Shown in pieces: positions 11,501 through 21,700 of a stretch of DNA of 64,000 nucleotides. Within the stretch, counting starts at the first letter, position 1. Each line of letters opens with the position of its first letter. Both the position numbers and the translations under genes were made by a program. A model generated the notes under the pieces. The model did no database searches and was not told the origin of the DNA. It saw only the letters and a list, made by a program, of their open reading frames with translations. Origin of the DNA: Paratinospora sagittata (Eukaryota > Streptophyta > Magnoliopsida > Ranunculales > Menispermaceae); assembly GCA_035771175.1 (NCBI GenBank), contig CM069613.1, forward strand, positions 3,034,001-3,098,000. Reading direction: 5' to 3'.

Positions 11501-14500
11501 AGTTTCCAACCATCTGCATTATGTCGTGCTCTTTTGCTACTAAAACTTGGCATTCTTCCCATATTAAGAAGTTCATGGAGGGTCATTGCTTTCAACTAAG
11601 TATAACGGATTGAGCGATCATTTGTGTACACACACACACACACACTCACCACTCACCACTCACCACTCCCTCACACACTCACTCACTCACAAACACATCT
11701 ATACATACTATTTATAAAGCCAAAATTTCTTAACTCACAGTGTGCTACTTTTATCATAAATTCCTAAATTACCCCCTACTTTTCAATATAAAGCTGTCAA
11801 ATAAATTTATATAAAAATACATTTATGGGTAATCACTAATAAGACACTACAAGATTTCTTTTGTAATCTTAGTAAATATAACACTTATTTTAAGAATTAT
11901 TCTTTTTGGCCATTTTTAGACCCCCCTCTAGTCACCTAGTGAACTGCCTAGGCGGTTCTCCCTCAAAATGGCCTAGGCGAGGCGTAGGCGACGCCTTGAC
12001 AACACTGATTCCACTTATTAATTTCGTTTGTGCTAAGCCCATTTGCATGCCTTTATACACAATCGATCCCAAGTCCAAATAAAGCAGGCTACACACATAC
12101 AACTTTATCAAATCAACAATAACAAGAATCTAGTTAATATAATTGTTGACTTAGTCCTTAACAGAGTGAAATGGAGGAAGCACATTCATGGGAACAATTC
12201 CAAGTAATTGGAAAAGGCTTTATTGAGTTGATATGAGTTGTCATGTTCAAGTTATCGATACTTTGTTCTCTCGAGAGGCAAAATTCCCCTACCAGGTTGC
12301 TTGTGTTTCCTTCTTTAATGAACACCTTCTACCCAATAAAACAAGGGGAGAGAAGCGTGGGTCTCTCCAACATTGGTTTTGGATTTACCAAGGAATGGTG
12401 AAACTTACGCTTCTTGTTCTAGAAGTAGAGGATTTTGAGAATCCTAACTTTTGAGATTTGTAGGGCTTTTGGGAATCAAGGGATATACTAGGGGTGTCAA
12501 TGGATTAGTTCAAACCGCGGAACCGAACCGAACCGAACCCAACCGATGTGTTTGGTTTGGGAAAAGTATAAACTGATAGGTTTTGTTCGGATTGCTGCTT
12601 GAGACTTTAAAAACCGATCTAAACCGAACCGAACCAATTCTAAAATTAAAACTATTAATATTTATTTTTAATGTCTATGATTTTTTTATGATATAAACAT
12701 TCTCATTAAAAAAATTATATAATCATCTTTATATAGTAAAGATAGTTTTCAAGTTTTTTAAATATGCATTAAAAAAGTTAAAATTACCGTATACACATAC
12801 ATATATAATTGATTATTTTAATTTATTTAATGTATGTACATGTAAAACTTCAAACTGATCAACCCAAACCGAACCAAACCGATTATGTTAGGTTCGGTTT
12901 GGTTTGGTTTGGTAATTCGAAATAAACCAATTAAGCTAAAAGGAATCGAAATCGATTATATTTGGTTTCGTTTAGGTTTGAACATTAAACCGATCCAAAC
13001 CGAACCGTCGACACCCCTAGGATATAGGGAGTTGAGGACTCTAATGCCAAAAAGGAAGATGTGTAAGGATGGTTTCAACGTTGAAGCATTAATTTTCTCC
13101 TTATTTAATCCATTCAAATTGTGTGAAAAGATTTTATTTGAAGATTTTTCTGATGGAGCACAATTATGCATGGAGTGTGGTCATAAAGAGATCTTTGGAT
13201 CATTTTGATTTTGCTAGTAAAAGGGTAGCCCAGTCTACGAAGCTCTTGCTTATCCTAGGTCCTAGGGAAGTGTCAAACCACTTTTAGGTCTATTGTACAC
13301 AATCTTAACTTGCATCATAGGAAGTTGTTTCCACGACTTGAGCCCAAACCTCCTAATCACATGGTGACAACTCTAACTGTTGCGCCTAGGCTCTCCATCT
13401 TTTGATCTACTAATCTTTGCTTTTATTCTTGGTGTATTATCTCAACTTACTATTCCTAGCATTGGCTTTTTATATATACACAGTTTTTTTTTTTCATTTT
13501 GCAAATATAAAAGACATATCATAGGGATAAGGTCAAGCAAATGTTTCAAATGATGCAAAAACTAAGGCAATGTTGAGATGCTGAAAATGAAGCCATTATC
13601 CAATATGTTTCACATAGTCCAAGATTGTAGAAAACTGATTCATATAGGTCATTTCCTTCTTCAATTTCCTTTTCAGCTCACTGTCTTTGTGTTTGATAGA
13701 ATGCAGTTAAGGAAGTGATTTAAAGGCTACTTGAACTCAGTTGAGTTTGTCTTTGGGTTTTCTGCTCAAAAAAGAGTTTGTCATTGGGTTTGAAAAATAA
13801 ATAAAATATAAATCTTGAAAACAAAATTAAACAATTGAGTCCACAAATACAATGGTATCTTCGATTGGTTTCTTTAGCAAGCATAAAATAATTAGAGATT
13901 TCTTTACAAAAATATAGTGAGATATTTAATTGGTTATACTCCTAATTAAAATAATATGGCATCTCTTCATAAACTCTTCATAATTCTTAATCATTTAGGA
14001 ACAAGAAAAATAAAACAATAAACAAATCAACCTACCTTAATTCTAACTGAATTAGGCGAGCACATGATTTTTTTTCTTTATTCATCCATCTCAACGTCTC
14101 CATCTTAGCCATGCTCGCATGTATGAGCTTTTTCATGGTATTCTACTATATTACTTCATTATAAAAATTTCTATTCAACTTTTAACACTATTTTTCTATC
14201 ACCTAAAAATTCAAAAGGATCTTGACATTTATTCATCCTACTTCAGTTCTATAAGTAACACCTACTTTAATTATTCGTTACCTTCTTTTGGATTAACATC
14301 GAAACAGAAACAAAATGATAACGGTGATATATCCTTTGGTTATCAATTGTAACTATATAGTTGTTCTCTACTTATGTCTTTGCTAAATTTTGCGTGCTCT
14401 ATATTTTGTTCTAATCAAGCATAGTTTGAAATCATTTTGATTTATAAGTATCCATTCAAAGTTTAGCCAATTCAATCAATCGTGTCATCACAAGTGAAAT

Positions 14501-15483
14501 GCACCAAGTAACAACATCCAATATTCACTAGGCCGGGAGATAAAGGCTATATAATGACCCTTGTTTAATCCAATCGCGATGGCAAGCACACTAACCACCC
14601 AACAGTTTTTCCTCGTATACATCATCAACTAAGTAAATAAATTCACATGAAAGGGTTACATCTTTCCAAGCTTTACAACTGCCTTCTCTAGCTAACCCAC
14701 CCCATCCTTCCTCATTGTTGATAAACATCATTTTCTTCAAGTGTGAAATCCAACCTGATTTTTAGATAGTTTAGATCTTTGTCTCAAACTATGTTAAACT
14801 ACTCTCCACACGGAAAACTAAAGAAGAAAACACATTGGATCCAACCATTACAAAACTTTGGACATATATCATCATTCACACCACACTGCACCTTGTATTC
14901 ATACATTCTGTCTAAACCTACAGCTTACATGTGACGAAAGATTGAAAGCTACATTGAAACGAGGAATCCTGCTATAAGACCCAAAGTACACACGCAAAAA
15001 CTAACAAGCAAGCCGAGAGCTGTGCTCCTGAGCACCAGCACTCAAGCTAACAGTTCAGATTCAACTTCCTAGCCACTGTAACAACTAGAAATCGAAAAAC
15101 GTTCTACTACTAGACTAACAACCACCTCTCATCAAATCCAGAAAAAAATCGATCAAATACCGCTCATTACCACCACAAAAGCAGATTACGATCACGCTAG
15201 AAACTCAAATTTAAGGTCCCAGATTCGACTCCAAGAGCTAGGGTTTTTCAAAACAATACAAGACCAGATCGAATTGAATGCTAAGTGATCAAGAAGAAGA
15301 AGAAGAAGAAGAAGGTGTTATGATCCCACGAACCTCTTTGGAGTGATGAAGGCACTCGAGATAATCTTCTCTGAGAAGCGCGCAATCTTTGGGCTCTCTG
15401 CAACGCGACATACACTCGCTGAAATCGATCCAGAAATCGTAGCAGCGACCTTTGTTCCCTGTAATCCCCCAACCTGAAGCCAT
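8596..15483 (-). CDS. NDUFS5: NADH dehydrogenase (ubiquinone) iron-sulfur protein 5, 15-kDa subunit of complex I
   Basis: Accessory subunit of mitochondrial complex I, located on the intermembrane-space side. Two exons on the minus strand: 15483-15334 (50 codons) and 8700-8596 (34 codons plus stop), with a donor GAG|GTTCGT and an acceptor TTGCAG|TTC. The join reads SKE-FQRRNRIYK and gives 84 residues, the usual length. A CHCH twin-CX9C arrangement is visible: cysteines 14/24 and 34/44, plus Cys28. This is the fold imported through the Mia40 disulfide relay. The intron is 6,633 bp and contains a truncated LINE, a degenerate reverse transcriptase, an Au SINE and a hAT-type MITE, yet both exons are undamaged. 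An in-frame readthrough of exon 1 into the intron ends quickly, which supports splicing. Confidence 0.95.
9600..9645. repeat. (CT)n followed by poly-A
   Basis: A CT run followed by about 14 A in the NDUFS5 intron. It may be the 3' tail of an old retroposed sequence on the plus strand, but no target duplication was found. Confidence 0.4.
9733..10260 (-). pseudogene. Degenerate LINE reverse transcriptase remnant
   Basis: On the minus strand two overlapping frames retain landmark words of a plant non-LTR reverse transcriptase in the right order: YKNKGD (about 10165), then a decayed fingers region, then IDLENA (a relic of IDLEKAYDR) followed by WWILEKKG (about 9900-9950). Frames are broken by stops and frameshifts and no complete domain remains. 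It is too decayed to be active. It is not closely related to either LINE elsewhere in the window, judging from the YKNKGD and WWILEKKG forms. Confidence 0.7.
11197..11488 (-). mobile_element. 5'-truncated LINE 3' end with 16-bp target duplication
   Basis: A 260-bp insert (11213-11472) is flanked by perfect copies of CATCTTGATTTGTATT at 11197-11212 and 11473-11488. In minus orientation it encodes the C-terminus of a LINE ORF2 (WLERNNKVFK...SSWVSNCK), then a 3' UTR, then a poly-A tail (the T-run after 11212). The LERNN and SSWV words match the end of the large LINE at 32-39 kb, so it is the dead-on-arrival tail of a related family. It lies in the NDUFS5 intron. Confidence 0.85.
11935..12007 (-). 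repeat. hAT-like terminal fragment rich in CCTAGGCG words
   Basis: The segment contains repeated CCTAGGCG/AGGCGTAGGCG words and ends, read on the minus strand, as CAGTGTTGTCAAGGCG. From memory, this resembles the termini of some plant hAT elements. The partner terminus was not found. A related GC-rich patch occurs at about 15775-15850. Confidence 0.35.
12489..13019. mobile_element. hAT-type MITE in the NDUFS5 intron
   Basis: A 531-bp non-autonomous element. The ends are inverted repeats (TAGGGGTGTCAATGG against TAGGGGTGTCGACGG, 13 of 15 matching). Flanks GGATATAC and GGATATAG give an 8-bp duplication with one mismatch, the hAT signature. Subterminal regions carry repeated AACCGAACCG words and their complements, TTTGGTTTGG. 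It encodes no transposase. It lies inside the NDUFS5 intron, well away from the splice sites. Confidence 0.8.
13223..13398 (-). mobile_element. Au SINE (tRNA-derived), full-length
   Basis: On the plus strand this reads as the complement of the plant Au SINE: it opens with GGGTAGCCCAGTCTACGAAG and ends with GTTGCGCCTAGGCTCTCC. On the minus strand the promoter-like A box (CCTAGGCGCAACAGTTAG) and a decayed B box (GGGCTCAAGTC) precede the conserved body, and the element ends in a short T-run. Internal length is about 176 bp. Target duplications are not clear. The identification rests on remembered consensus. Confidence 0.75.
13400..15333. other. Remainder of the NDUFS5 intron
   Basis: AT-rich DNA without a supported gene. 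A (GAA)n tract at about 15291-15313 lies 20 bp from the exon 1 donor; on the transcribed strand it is a (CTT)n run within the intron. The rest shows no recognised repeat. Confidence 0.5.
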
Positions 15484-16009
15484 GTTTTCTCTGCTACTCG
15501 ATCTTCGATCTTCGCTCTTCGCTCGCGATTTGATTCACTGGATTCTTGCGTGCGCGATGGAAAGTAAAAGAGAGGAAGAGGAGGACGAGGAGGGTTGTTT
15601 GGTTGCAGATATAAGTTTGTTCAAGGATACATGGAATCGGGGTTGAAAATTTTATCCCTGTAAGTACTTTATACCACACGTGTGATAAGTTCTTTTTTTT
15701 TTTTTTTAATACTAATGCTAATGATCATGAGGAGGGTTCTTATCATGTTATGTAACAAATGGTTTTAAGACCAGGTAGACGTTTAGACGATTTGTTCTAG
15801 GTGAGACGTGACCAAGGCCTAGACGAGATGTCTAGGTTATAAAAAAAATTATTTATTTTTTAGGTTCCTACATAATTTATACACAGATTTGTATATATTT
15901 AATTGTGTTCTACAATAAATATTAAATTATCGCAAAATCATCAAAAACACTTCATATTAAACAAAATCATGCCCAGAAGATTGTAAATTTGTATTGATAA
16001 TTTAAAGAG
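15484..16009. other. NDUFS5 promoter side and repeat-like flank of LINE-A
   Basis: NDUFS5 is transcribed leftward from here. Open frames in 15450-15680 on either strand look like chance ORFs. From about 15770 there is a repeat-like patch with CCTAGACGAG words followed by AT-rich DNA, probably an old transposon that LINE-A inserted into or beside. Confidence 0.4.
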
Positions 16010-16128
16010 TCATTAGCGGTTTTCAGCAACATATTTCTCGGTATGCGGCATTAGCGGTTGAGGATAATCTTGAGGAAAATATTGATAGTGATCAACGAGA
16101 TGGGCCGCATCTTGATAAGGATATTGGC

Positions 16129-16632
16129 GTGCACAGGGGCCCAGGGATATCACTTAATGACTATGTCAAGAGTAAAGGGAAAAGGCCCAATATGCAAATA
16201 AATACTAAGGAAGTGGATAATGGCCCAAGCACTCAAGTGGCTGTAGAGACCAGCAATGTGGTTCGAATAAAGAAGAATTTACTGACTCGTAACATCACTT
16301 CTATCTCTTCTCAGTCCAAGCAAGCTGCCGCTGCGGAGGAACATATTGTGGTGCGTGGGTCCAATAGAGGTCAGCTGATCTCTCGATCGGTGGTCTCTCA
16401 TCCCCAGCATCAGGTTGAGAACATGGAGGGTATTCATCCTACAATTAATTCGATACCAGAACATCATCATGATCCTCCTATTGTGGTGGAATCTGGGCAT
16501 GTTCCTGCTATTGGTAGGAGGGAACTTGGTGGAACAAAAGCTATTCTGGTGGGGGTGCATAACGAAGCTCCTAGTGACAAGGATGAATCGCTTGGGAGGA
16601 TGGATATTGTTGATGGAGGGTTCTCCTCTTAA
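16129..16632 (+). pseudogene. LINE-A ORF1 (gag-like), C-terminal fragment
   Basis: A low-complexity, polar C-terminal tail of a LINE ORF1 (for example GPGISLNDYVKSKGKRPN). The same frame is open upstream to about 16010, where the element is truncated, so the RNA-binding domain and any zinc knuckle are missing. ORF2 begins about 60 bp after its stop codon. Confidence 0.65.
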
Positions 16633-17665
16633 AGCCGTGCTTGTCAATTTTTTGGTCTTCGGTAGGGGTGGGTAGCCTATTTTATCTTGTTTTTATGGAT
16701 TTTATGATCTGGAATTGTCAAGGGGCGGCTTCGAAGGAGTTTCACCGTTCCCTGAAAGACCTGCTTAAGATGCATAAACCAGGCATATTGGGGTTGTTAG
16801 AGCCCAAAGTGAGTGGATCTCAGGCAGATTTTCTCTGTAAAAAGCTGGGATTTGATGAATGGGTCCGGGTAGAATCATTGGGTTTCAGTGGTGGTATTTG
16901 GGTATTCTGGCATAGTTCTTGTCAAATAAATATTATTGCTACTCATCCCCAGTTTATCCATATGAGGGTTCGGGATAGTAGTATGCATCAGTGGTTGTTA
17001 TCTGTTGTTTATGGTAGTCCTACAGCCAGCCTGAAAAAGCTGTTATGGAGGGATCTCAATAAGAATGTTTTTGATATGAGTGAGCCTTGGATTATTGCGG
17101 GTGATTTTAATGCGGTGGTATGTTCCGAAGAAGTTAGTAGTGGGAATGCTGTGGCTCATCATGGCAGCTCTGGTTTTGGGGATTGGATTTTTGATCATGA
17201 TTTGCTGGACATGGGATTTTCCGGACAAGCCTATACTTGGAGTAGGGGTATAGGGGATCAGTTTAAGGGAGCTCGCCTGGATAGAGTTTTATGTAATTTA
17301 GCTTGGAGGCATATGTTTGAGGACGCTAGAGTGATTCACCTTCCTAAACATCACTCCGACCATGTTCCTATCTTGGTTCGTTTAAAGGGTTCAAGTGCCA
17401 CTGTGAGGCCAACGCAGTTTAAATTTCAGGCAGCTTGGCTGACTCATCCGGGATTTTACAATGTCATTAAGGAGAATTGGAGTCGTGACCGATCTTTGGG
17501 GGTTTTTTACATGATTACCTTTCCCAAAAAGAATAATTTCACAAATGCCATTCACTACAAAATAATGTCACTTTTGCCTTCTTTTACTGTTCATTGTACA
17601 GTCAGCGCACAGTCAGCTGTCCACACAAGCGCCACGTCGGCGCAGAGTTGGAATTTTTTACCGTT

Positions 17666-17808
17666 GAAGGGAAGGCGTCTTTTCAAAAGACGCCTTCCCT
17701 TCAACTTAAAAAAAAAATATTGTGAAGGGAAGGCGTCTTTTGAAAAGACGCCTTCCCTTCAAATGCTATTTTTTTTTTACCGAAGAGAAGGGAAGACGCC
17801 TTCCCTTC
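17666..17808. repeat. Left palindrome array of the Pack-MULE
   Basis: Two 37-bp palindromes (17666-17702, 17724-17760) with arm GAAGGGAAGGCGTCTTTT and its complement, spaced 58 bp apart, and one shortened copy (17782-17808). A-rich spacers separate the units. Each unit can form a perfect or near-perfect hairpin in DNA or RNA. Confidence 0.95.
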
Positions 17809-17833
17809 GACTATTTTTGTTTAGTATAAGGGA

Positions 17834-18477
17834 ATGGCTTTCGGAACCAAAGGAGACGTTAATCCAATTGCTGTATATAATCCAATCTCTTTCTTCTTCT
17901 TTCTCTCCCGCTCTCTTACTTCGCTTATGGCTTATGGGCTCTCCTCACACCTTTTTTTTCATCTTCTTTGCAGGCAATTGCAGCAGCTTTTGCGTCTGAT
18001 CAAACCCAATACTGCGTTTTTTTCATCACTCATTCGGCTCACCAGGTTCCTACTTACACTACCCAGATTCTCAAATTGTGCAATTTTGATTCTTGAAGTT
18101 GTTTCTTTGATTAATAAAGTAAATTGGGTGGCAAGGGTTTTGGTTGTTTTTTCTTTTTTTGTTTTCTCAATACAAACTGGGTGGAAATTTGCAATTTCGA
18201 TTTTTTTTAAGCTGCTTCATTGATTAATAATCCAAGTTGGGTGCCAAGGATTTCGGGTTTTTGTTTTTGGTCAGTACTAATTGATTTATAATCATCACAA
18301 ATTCCAATGGTCAGTACTAATTGATTTTTTTCTTCTTCTTTGTATGATGTCGATTTTGCAGAATCTAAGTGAGGATTTGGGGGTAAAAAATGTCAAATTC
18401 TTGCCGATTTCAACGCCTCCTGTTCTTTCATCTCAACAAGATCAAGAAACCCCAGGTTCTAACAACAAGATCAGTTA
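17834..18477 (+). pseudogene. Captured gene fragment: family-28 glycosyltransferase-like N-terminus
   Basis: Three exon-like blocks with consensus splice sites: 17834-17872 (starts ATG, donor GCT|GTATAT), 17974-18045 (acceptor TTTGCAG, donor CAG|GTTCCT) and 18362-18477 (acceptor TTTTGCAG, stop TAA). All phases are 0, giving 75 residues. The beginning MAFGTKGDVNPIA carries the GTxGDVxP motif that opens UGT80/sterol-glucosyltransferase-type GT28 domains, followed by AIAAAFASDQTQYCVFFITH and FLPISTPPVL, where GT28 N-domains have their next beta-alpha units. The catalytic and sugar-nucleotide-binding half is absent. I infer capture of genomic DNA, introns included, from a host gene. The family call is from memory and moderately sure. 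Confidence 0.65.
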
Positions 18478-18508
18478 ACAACTGAGTTGCACTAAAAAAA
18501 AAATAGTC

Positions 18509-18717
18509 GAAGGGAAGGCGTCTTTTGAAAAGACGCCTTCCCTTCAACTTAAAAAAAAATATAGCGAAGAGAAGGCGTCTTTTGAAAAGACGCATTCTCT
18601 TCGGTTAAAAAAAAGGCATTTGAAGGGAAGGCGTCTTTTCAAAAGACGCCTTCCCTTCACGGTAAATTTTTTTTTATGTTGAAGGGAAGGCGTCTTTTGA
18701 AAAGACGCCTTCCCTTC
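18509..18717. repeat. Right palindrome array of the Pack-MULE
   Basis: Four 37-bp palindromes at 18509-18545, 18566-18602, 18622-18658 and 18681-18717 (spacing 57, 56 and 59 bp), of the same unit as the left array. The second copy has GAGAAGG/ATTCTC variants that partly spoil one arm. The arrays flank the captured gene symmetrically. Confidence 0.95.
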
Positions 18718-21700
18718 AACCCCAAAAATTTCCACCTCCGCGTCGACGTGGCGCTGAGGTGGAAGGCTGACTGTGCGCTGACTGTGTAAGGAACAGTAAA
18801 ACAAGGCAAAAGTGACAATATTTTTGAATGGATAGCATTTGTGAAATTATTGTATTTTTTAAAGGTAATCATGTCAAAAGCCCCCGATCTTTGGATACAA
18901 ATAATCGGCATATAGCCTCGGTTCTTACTTCATGGAATAGTACCGAGTTTGGGAGTATTTCTAGGAGGAAGAAGAGGCTCTGGGCGAGACTTGCAGGCAT
19001 TCAACGTGTCTTATCTAAACACCCTACACACCGTATTCATCTTTTGGAGTCTAAGCTTAAGAAGGAGCTGGACCTTGTTCTGTATCAAGAAGAACTTTCG
19101 TGGTTTCAGAAATCTAGAGCCGACTGGATCCTTTCGGGTGACCGCAATACCAAGTTCTATCACGCTACTACAGTCATTCGTCGGAGTAGGAATGTCATTG
19201 GGAGGTTAAAAGGTGCAGATGGAAATTGGGTTTCAGATTCAGCTCAGTTGAAGCATCTAATTCAAGATTTTTATACCAGGTTATTTTCAAAAGAACCTTG
19301 CGGGGATATGTCTGATTTTCCTAAAGGGGGTTTTCCAATTCTAGATGGTGCTGTCATGGCAAGGATTCATCAGCCCTTTGAGATTGAAGAGATTCGTCAG
19401 GCTTTATTTGATATGGCTCCCTTCAAAGCGCCAGGCCCGGATGGTTTTCATGCAGGTTTTTATCAACGCCTCTGGCCTACAGTGGGGCCTTCTGTCTACA
19501 AGCTTGTTCAAGACTTTTGGGTGTCAGGAAAGCTTCCAGATGGGATCAATGATACTCTGTTGGTATTAGTACCGAAGGTTCAACATCTTGAATTATTGAC
19601 CCAGCTTAGACCTATAAGTCTCTGCAACGTGGGCTATAAAGTGATTACAAAAGCTATGACAAATAGGCTAAAGAGGATCCTTCCTAGTCTTGTTTCTCCC
19701 AACCAAAGCAGCTTTGTTCCTGGTCGCCAAATTACAGATAATGTCATTGTGTATCAAGAAGTCCTTCATTCAATGAGAACTAAGAAGAGTGGTGTATCTC
19801 ATATGGCAATTAAGATTGATCTTGAAAAGGCCTATGATCGATTATCTTGGGATTTTATTGAAGACTCGTTGAAGGAGATTGGTCTTGGTGATGCGTGGAT
19901 CCGAAATGTGATGCATTGTGTCTCTTCCTCTAGGATGTCGATTGTCTGGAATGGAGATCTTTTGGATGGTTTCTCACCTGAGCGCGGAGTTCGGCAAGGG
20001 GATGCAATTTCGCCTTATCTTTTTGTTCTGTGTATTGAAAGATTGGGTCATTTGATTAATGGGGCAGTGGAGCGAAAGGAATGGAAACCCATACAGCTTT
20101 CTCGTAATGGTCCTTCTATCTCCCACCTTTTCTTTGCAGATGATATGGTTTTGTTTGCAGAAGCATCTACAGAGCAGATAAAAGTTATTATGAAGTGCCT
20201 GGATTTATTTTGTGCGTGCTCGGGCCAAAGAGTTAACTACCAGAAATCTCATATATTTGTATCTCACAATGTGGAGCTTGCGGTGGCTCAAGACATATCT
20301 ACTATCTCTGGTATCCCCCTTACGGACAACCTGGGTCGGTATCTTGGTGCTCCCTCCATTCATGGGAGGGTCCGACCTGCTGACTTTCAGTACATCATTG
20401 AGAGAGTGACTACTCGATTGGAGGGGTGGAAGACAAAATTCTTGTCCTTTGCGGGTAGATTGGTTCTAGTTAAATCGGTGCTTAACTCTATTCCCATGTA
20501 CATCATGCAGACTATGGTGTTACCAATAGGGGTGTGTAATACCATTGATAAATTAGTTCGACGTTTTCTATGGGGAGGGTCTAATGAAAAGCAGGGCGTC
20601 AACCTCATTAAGTGGGAAATCATCATCAAACCTATGGAGGACGGTGGTCTTGGCATTAAGAGTATGGCTCATATGAACTTGGCTTTTTTGGCCAAATTGG
20701 GATGGAGACTAATTACAGATAAGAATAGCTTTTGGGCCAGAGTTGTTTCCATGAAGTATCTGCATTGGGAAGCTACTATTGATAGGTTGCAGCCTAAGAA
20801 TGGGGCTTCCAATGCGTGGCGGGGCATTGTTAAAGCCTCGTCTATTTTACGTAGCGGGGTGCGGGCTCTAGTTCGTAATGGTAAGGACACTCTTTTTTGG
20901 CTTGATACATGGGTAGGTGAGGTGGCCTTAATCAATATGAAAATGCGGGATTTGAGTTTGGTGGAGATGTATAGGCCGGTCTCAAGCTATTGGGTGAAGG
21001 GCTCAGGGTGGGACTGGAATGCTCTATCAGGTTTACTCCCTTTTGAGGTTGAAAATAAACTTGCTGCTGTGCTCTTATGGGATGAGGAGGAGGTTGCAGA
21101 TGGCATATGTTGGGAAGCTTCTAAGAGTGGCATATTAACGGTAACGTCTGCTTATACTATTTCTACTGGCACTCTTATGGGAGATCCTAATTCCCTTTGG
21201 AGGATGATTTGGAAGCTTAAAGCTCCTCAAAGATGCAAGACTTTTTTGTGGATGGTTGCGCATCGAAAGATCATGTGCAATGCTGAGCGGATGAAAAGGG
21301 GTTTCACCATGGCATCTGACTGTATTGAATGTGTGGGATGTATCGAGGATGTTGATCATATTTTTCGAAATTGCTCTAGAGCCGTGCAATTATGGAAGCG
21401 TCTATTGCAGCCAGTTGAGTATCATCTTCAGAGCAATTTGGATTTTCAAAGCTGGCTTGCTCATAATCTTGCTGGCGTTAATGATTGTAATGTTGACTAT
21501 GACTGGGCTTCCTACTTTACAGTTGCCGTGTGGGCTCTTTGGAAATGGAGGAATGATTTAGTTTTTCGTAATCTTCGTTTTCACTTCGAGTATAGCATGG
21601 CTTGGCTTAAAGGGAAAGTGGCTGAAATCATTCATGTTTTTCGAGCCAAAGTGGCGGTCCATGGTGCTGGACTGATAGAGAGGGTGAAGATGGTAGGCTG

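Larger units (their letters stand above)
17490..18893. mobile_element. Pack-MULE: non-autonomous Mutator-like element nested in LINE-A
   Basis: A 1,386-bp element (17499-18884) is flanked by perfect 9-bp duplications CGATCTTTG at 17490-17498 and 18885-18893, the Mutator hallmark. The ends are long inverted repeats of about 145 bp: GGGGTTTTTTACATGATTACC on the left against GGGGCTTTTGACATGATTACC from the complement of the right end, continuing through the shared words CAGTCAGCGCACAGTCAGC and GCGCCACGTCG. Inside the termini are palindrome arrays and, centrally, an intron-containing host gene fragment. There is no transposase. The perfect duplication and the intact host ORF indicate a young insertion. 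Confidence 0.92.

Noticed and set aside
12885..13208. 107-codon plus-strand frame
   Set aside because: Its first part is MITE terminal sequence and it crosses the element boundary into intron DNA; no domain.
15452..15646. 64-codon plus-strand frame overlapping NDUFS5 exon 1
   Set aside because: Antisense to the conserved CHCH exon and its leader; no similarity to anything I know.
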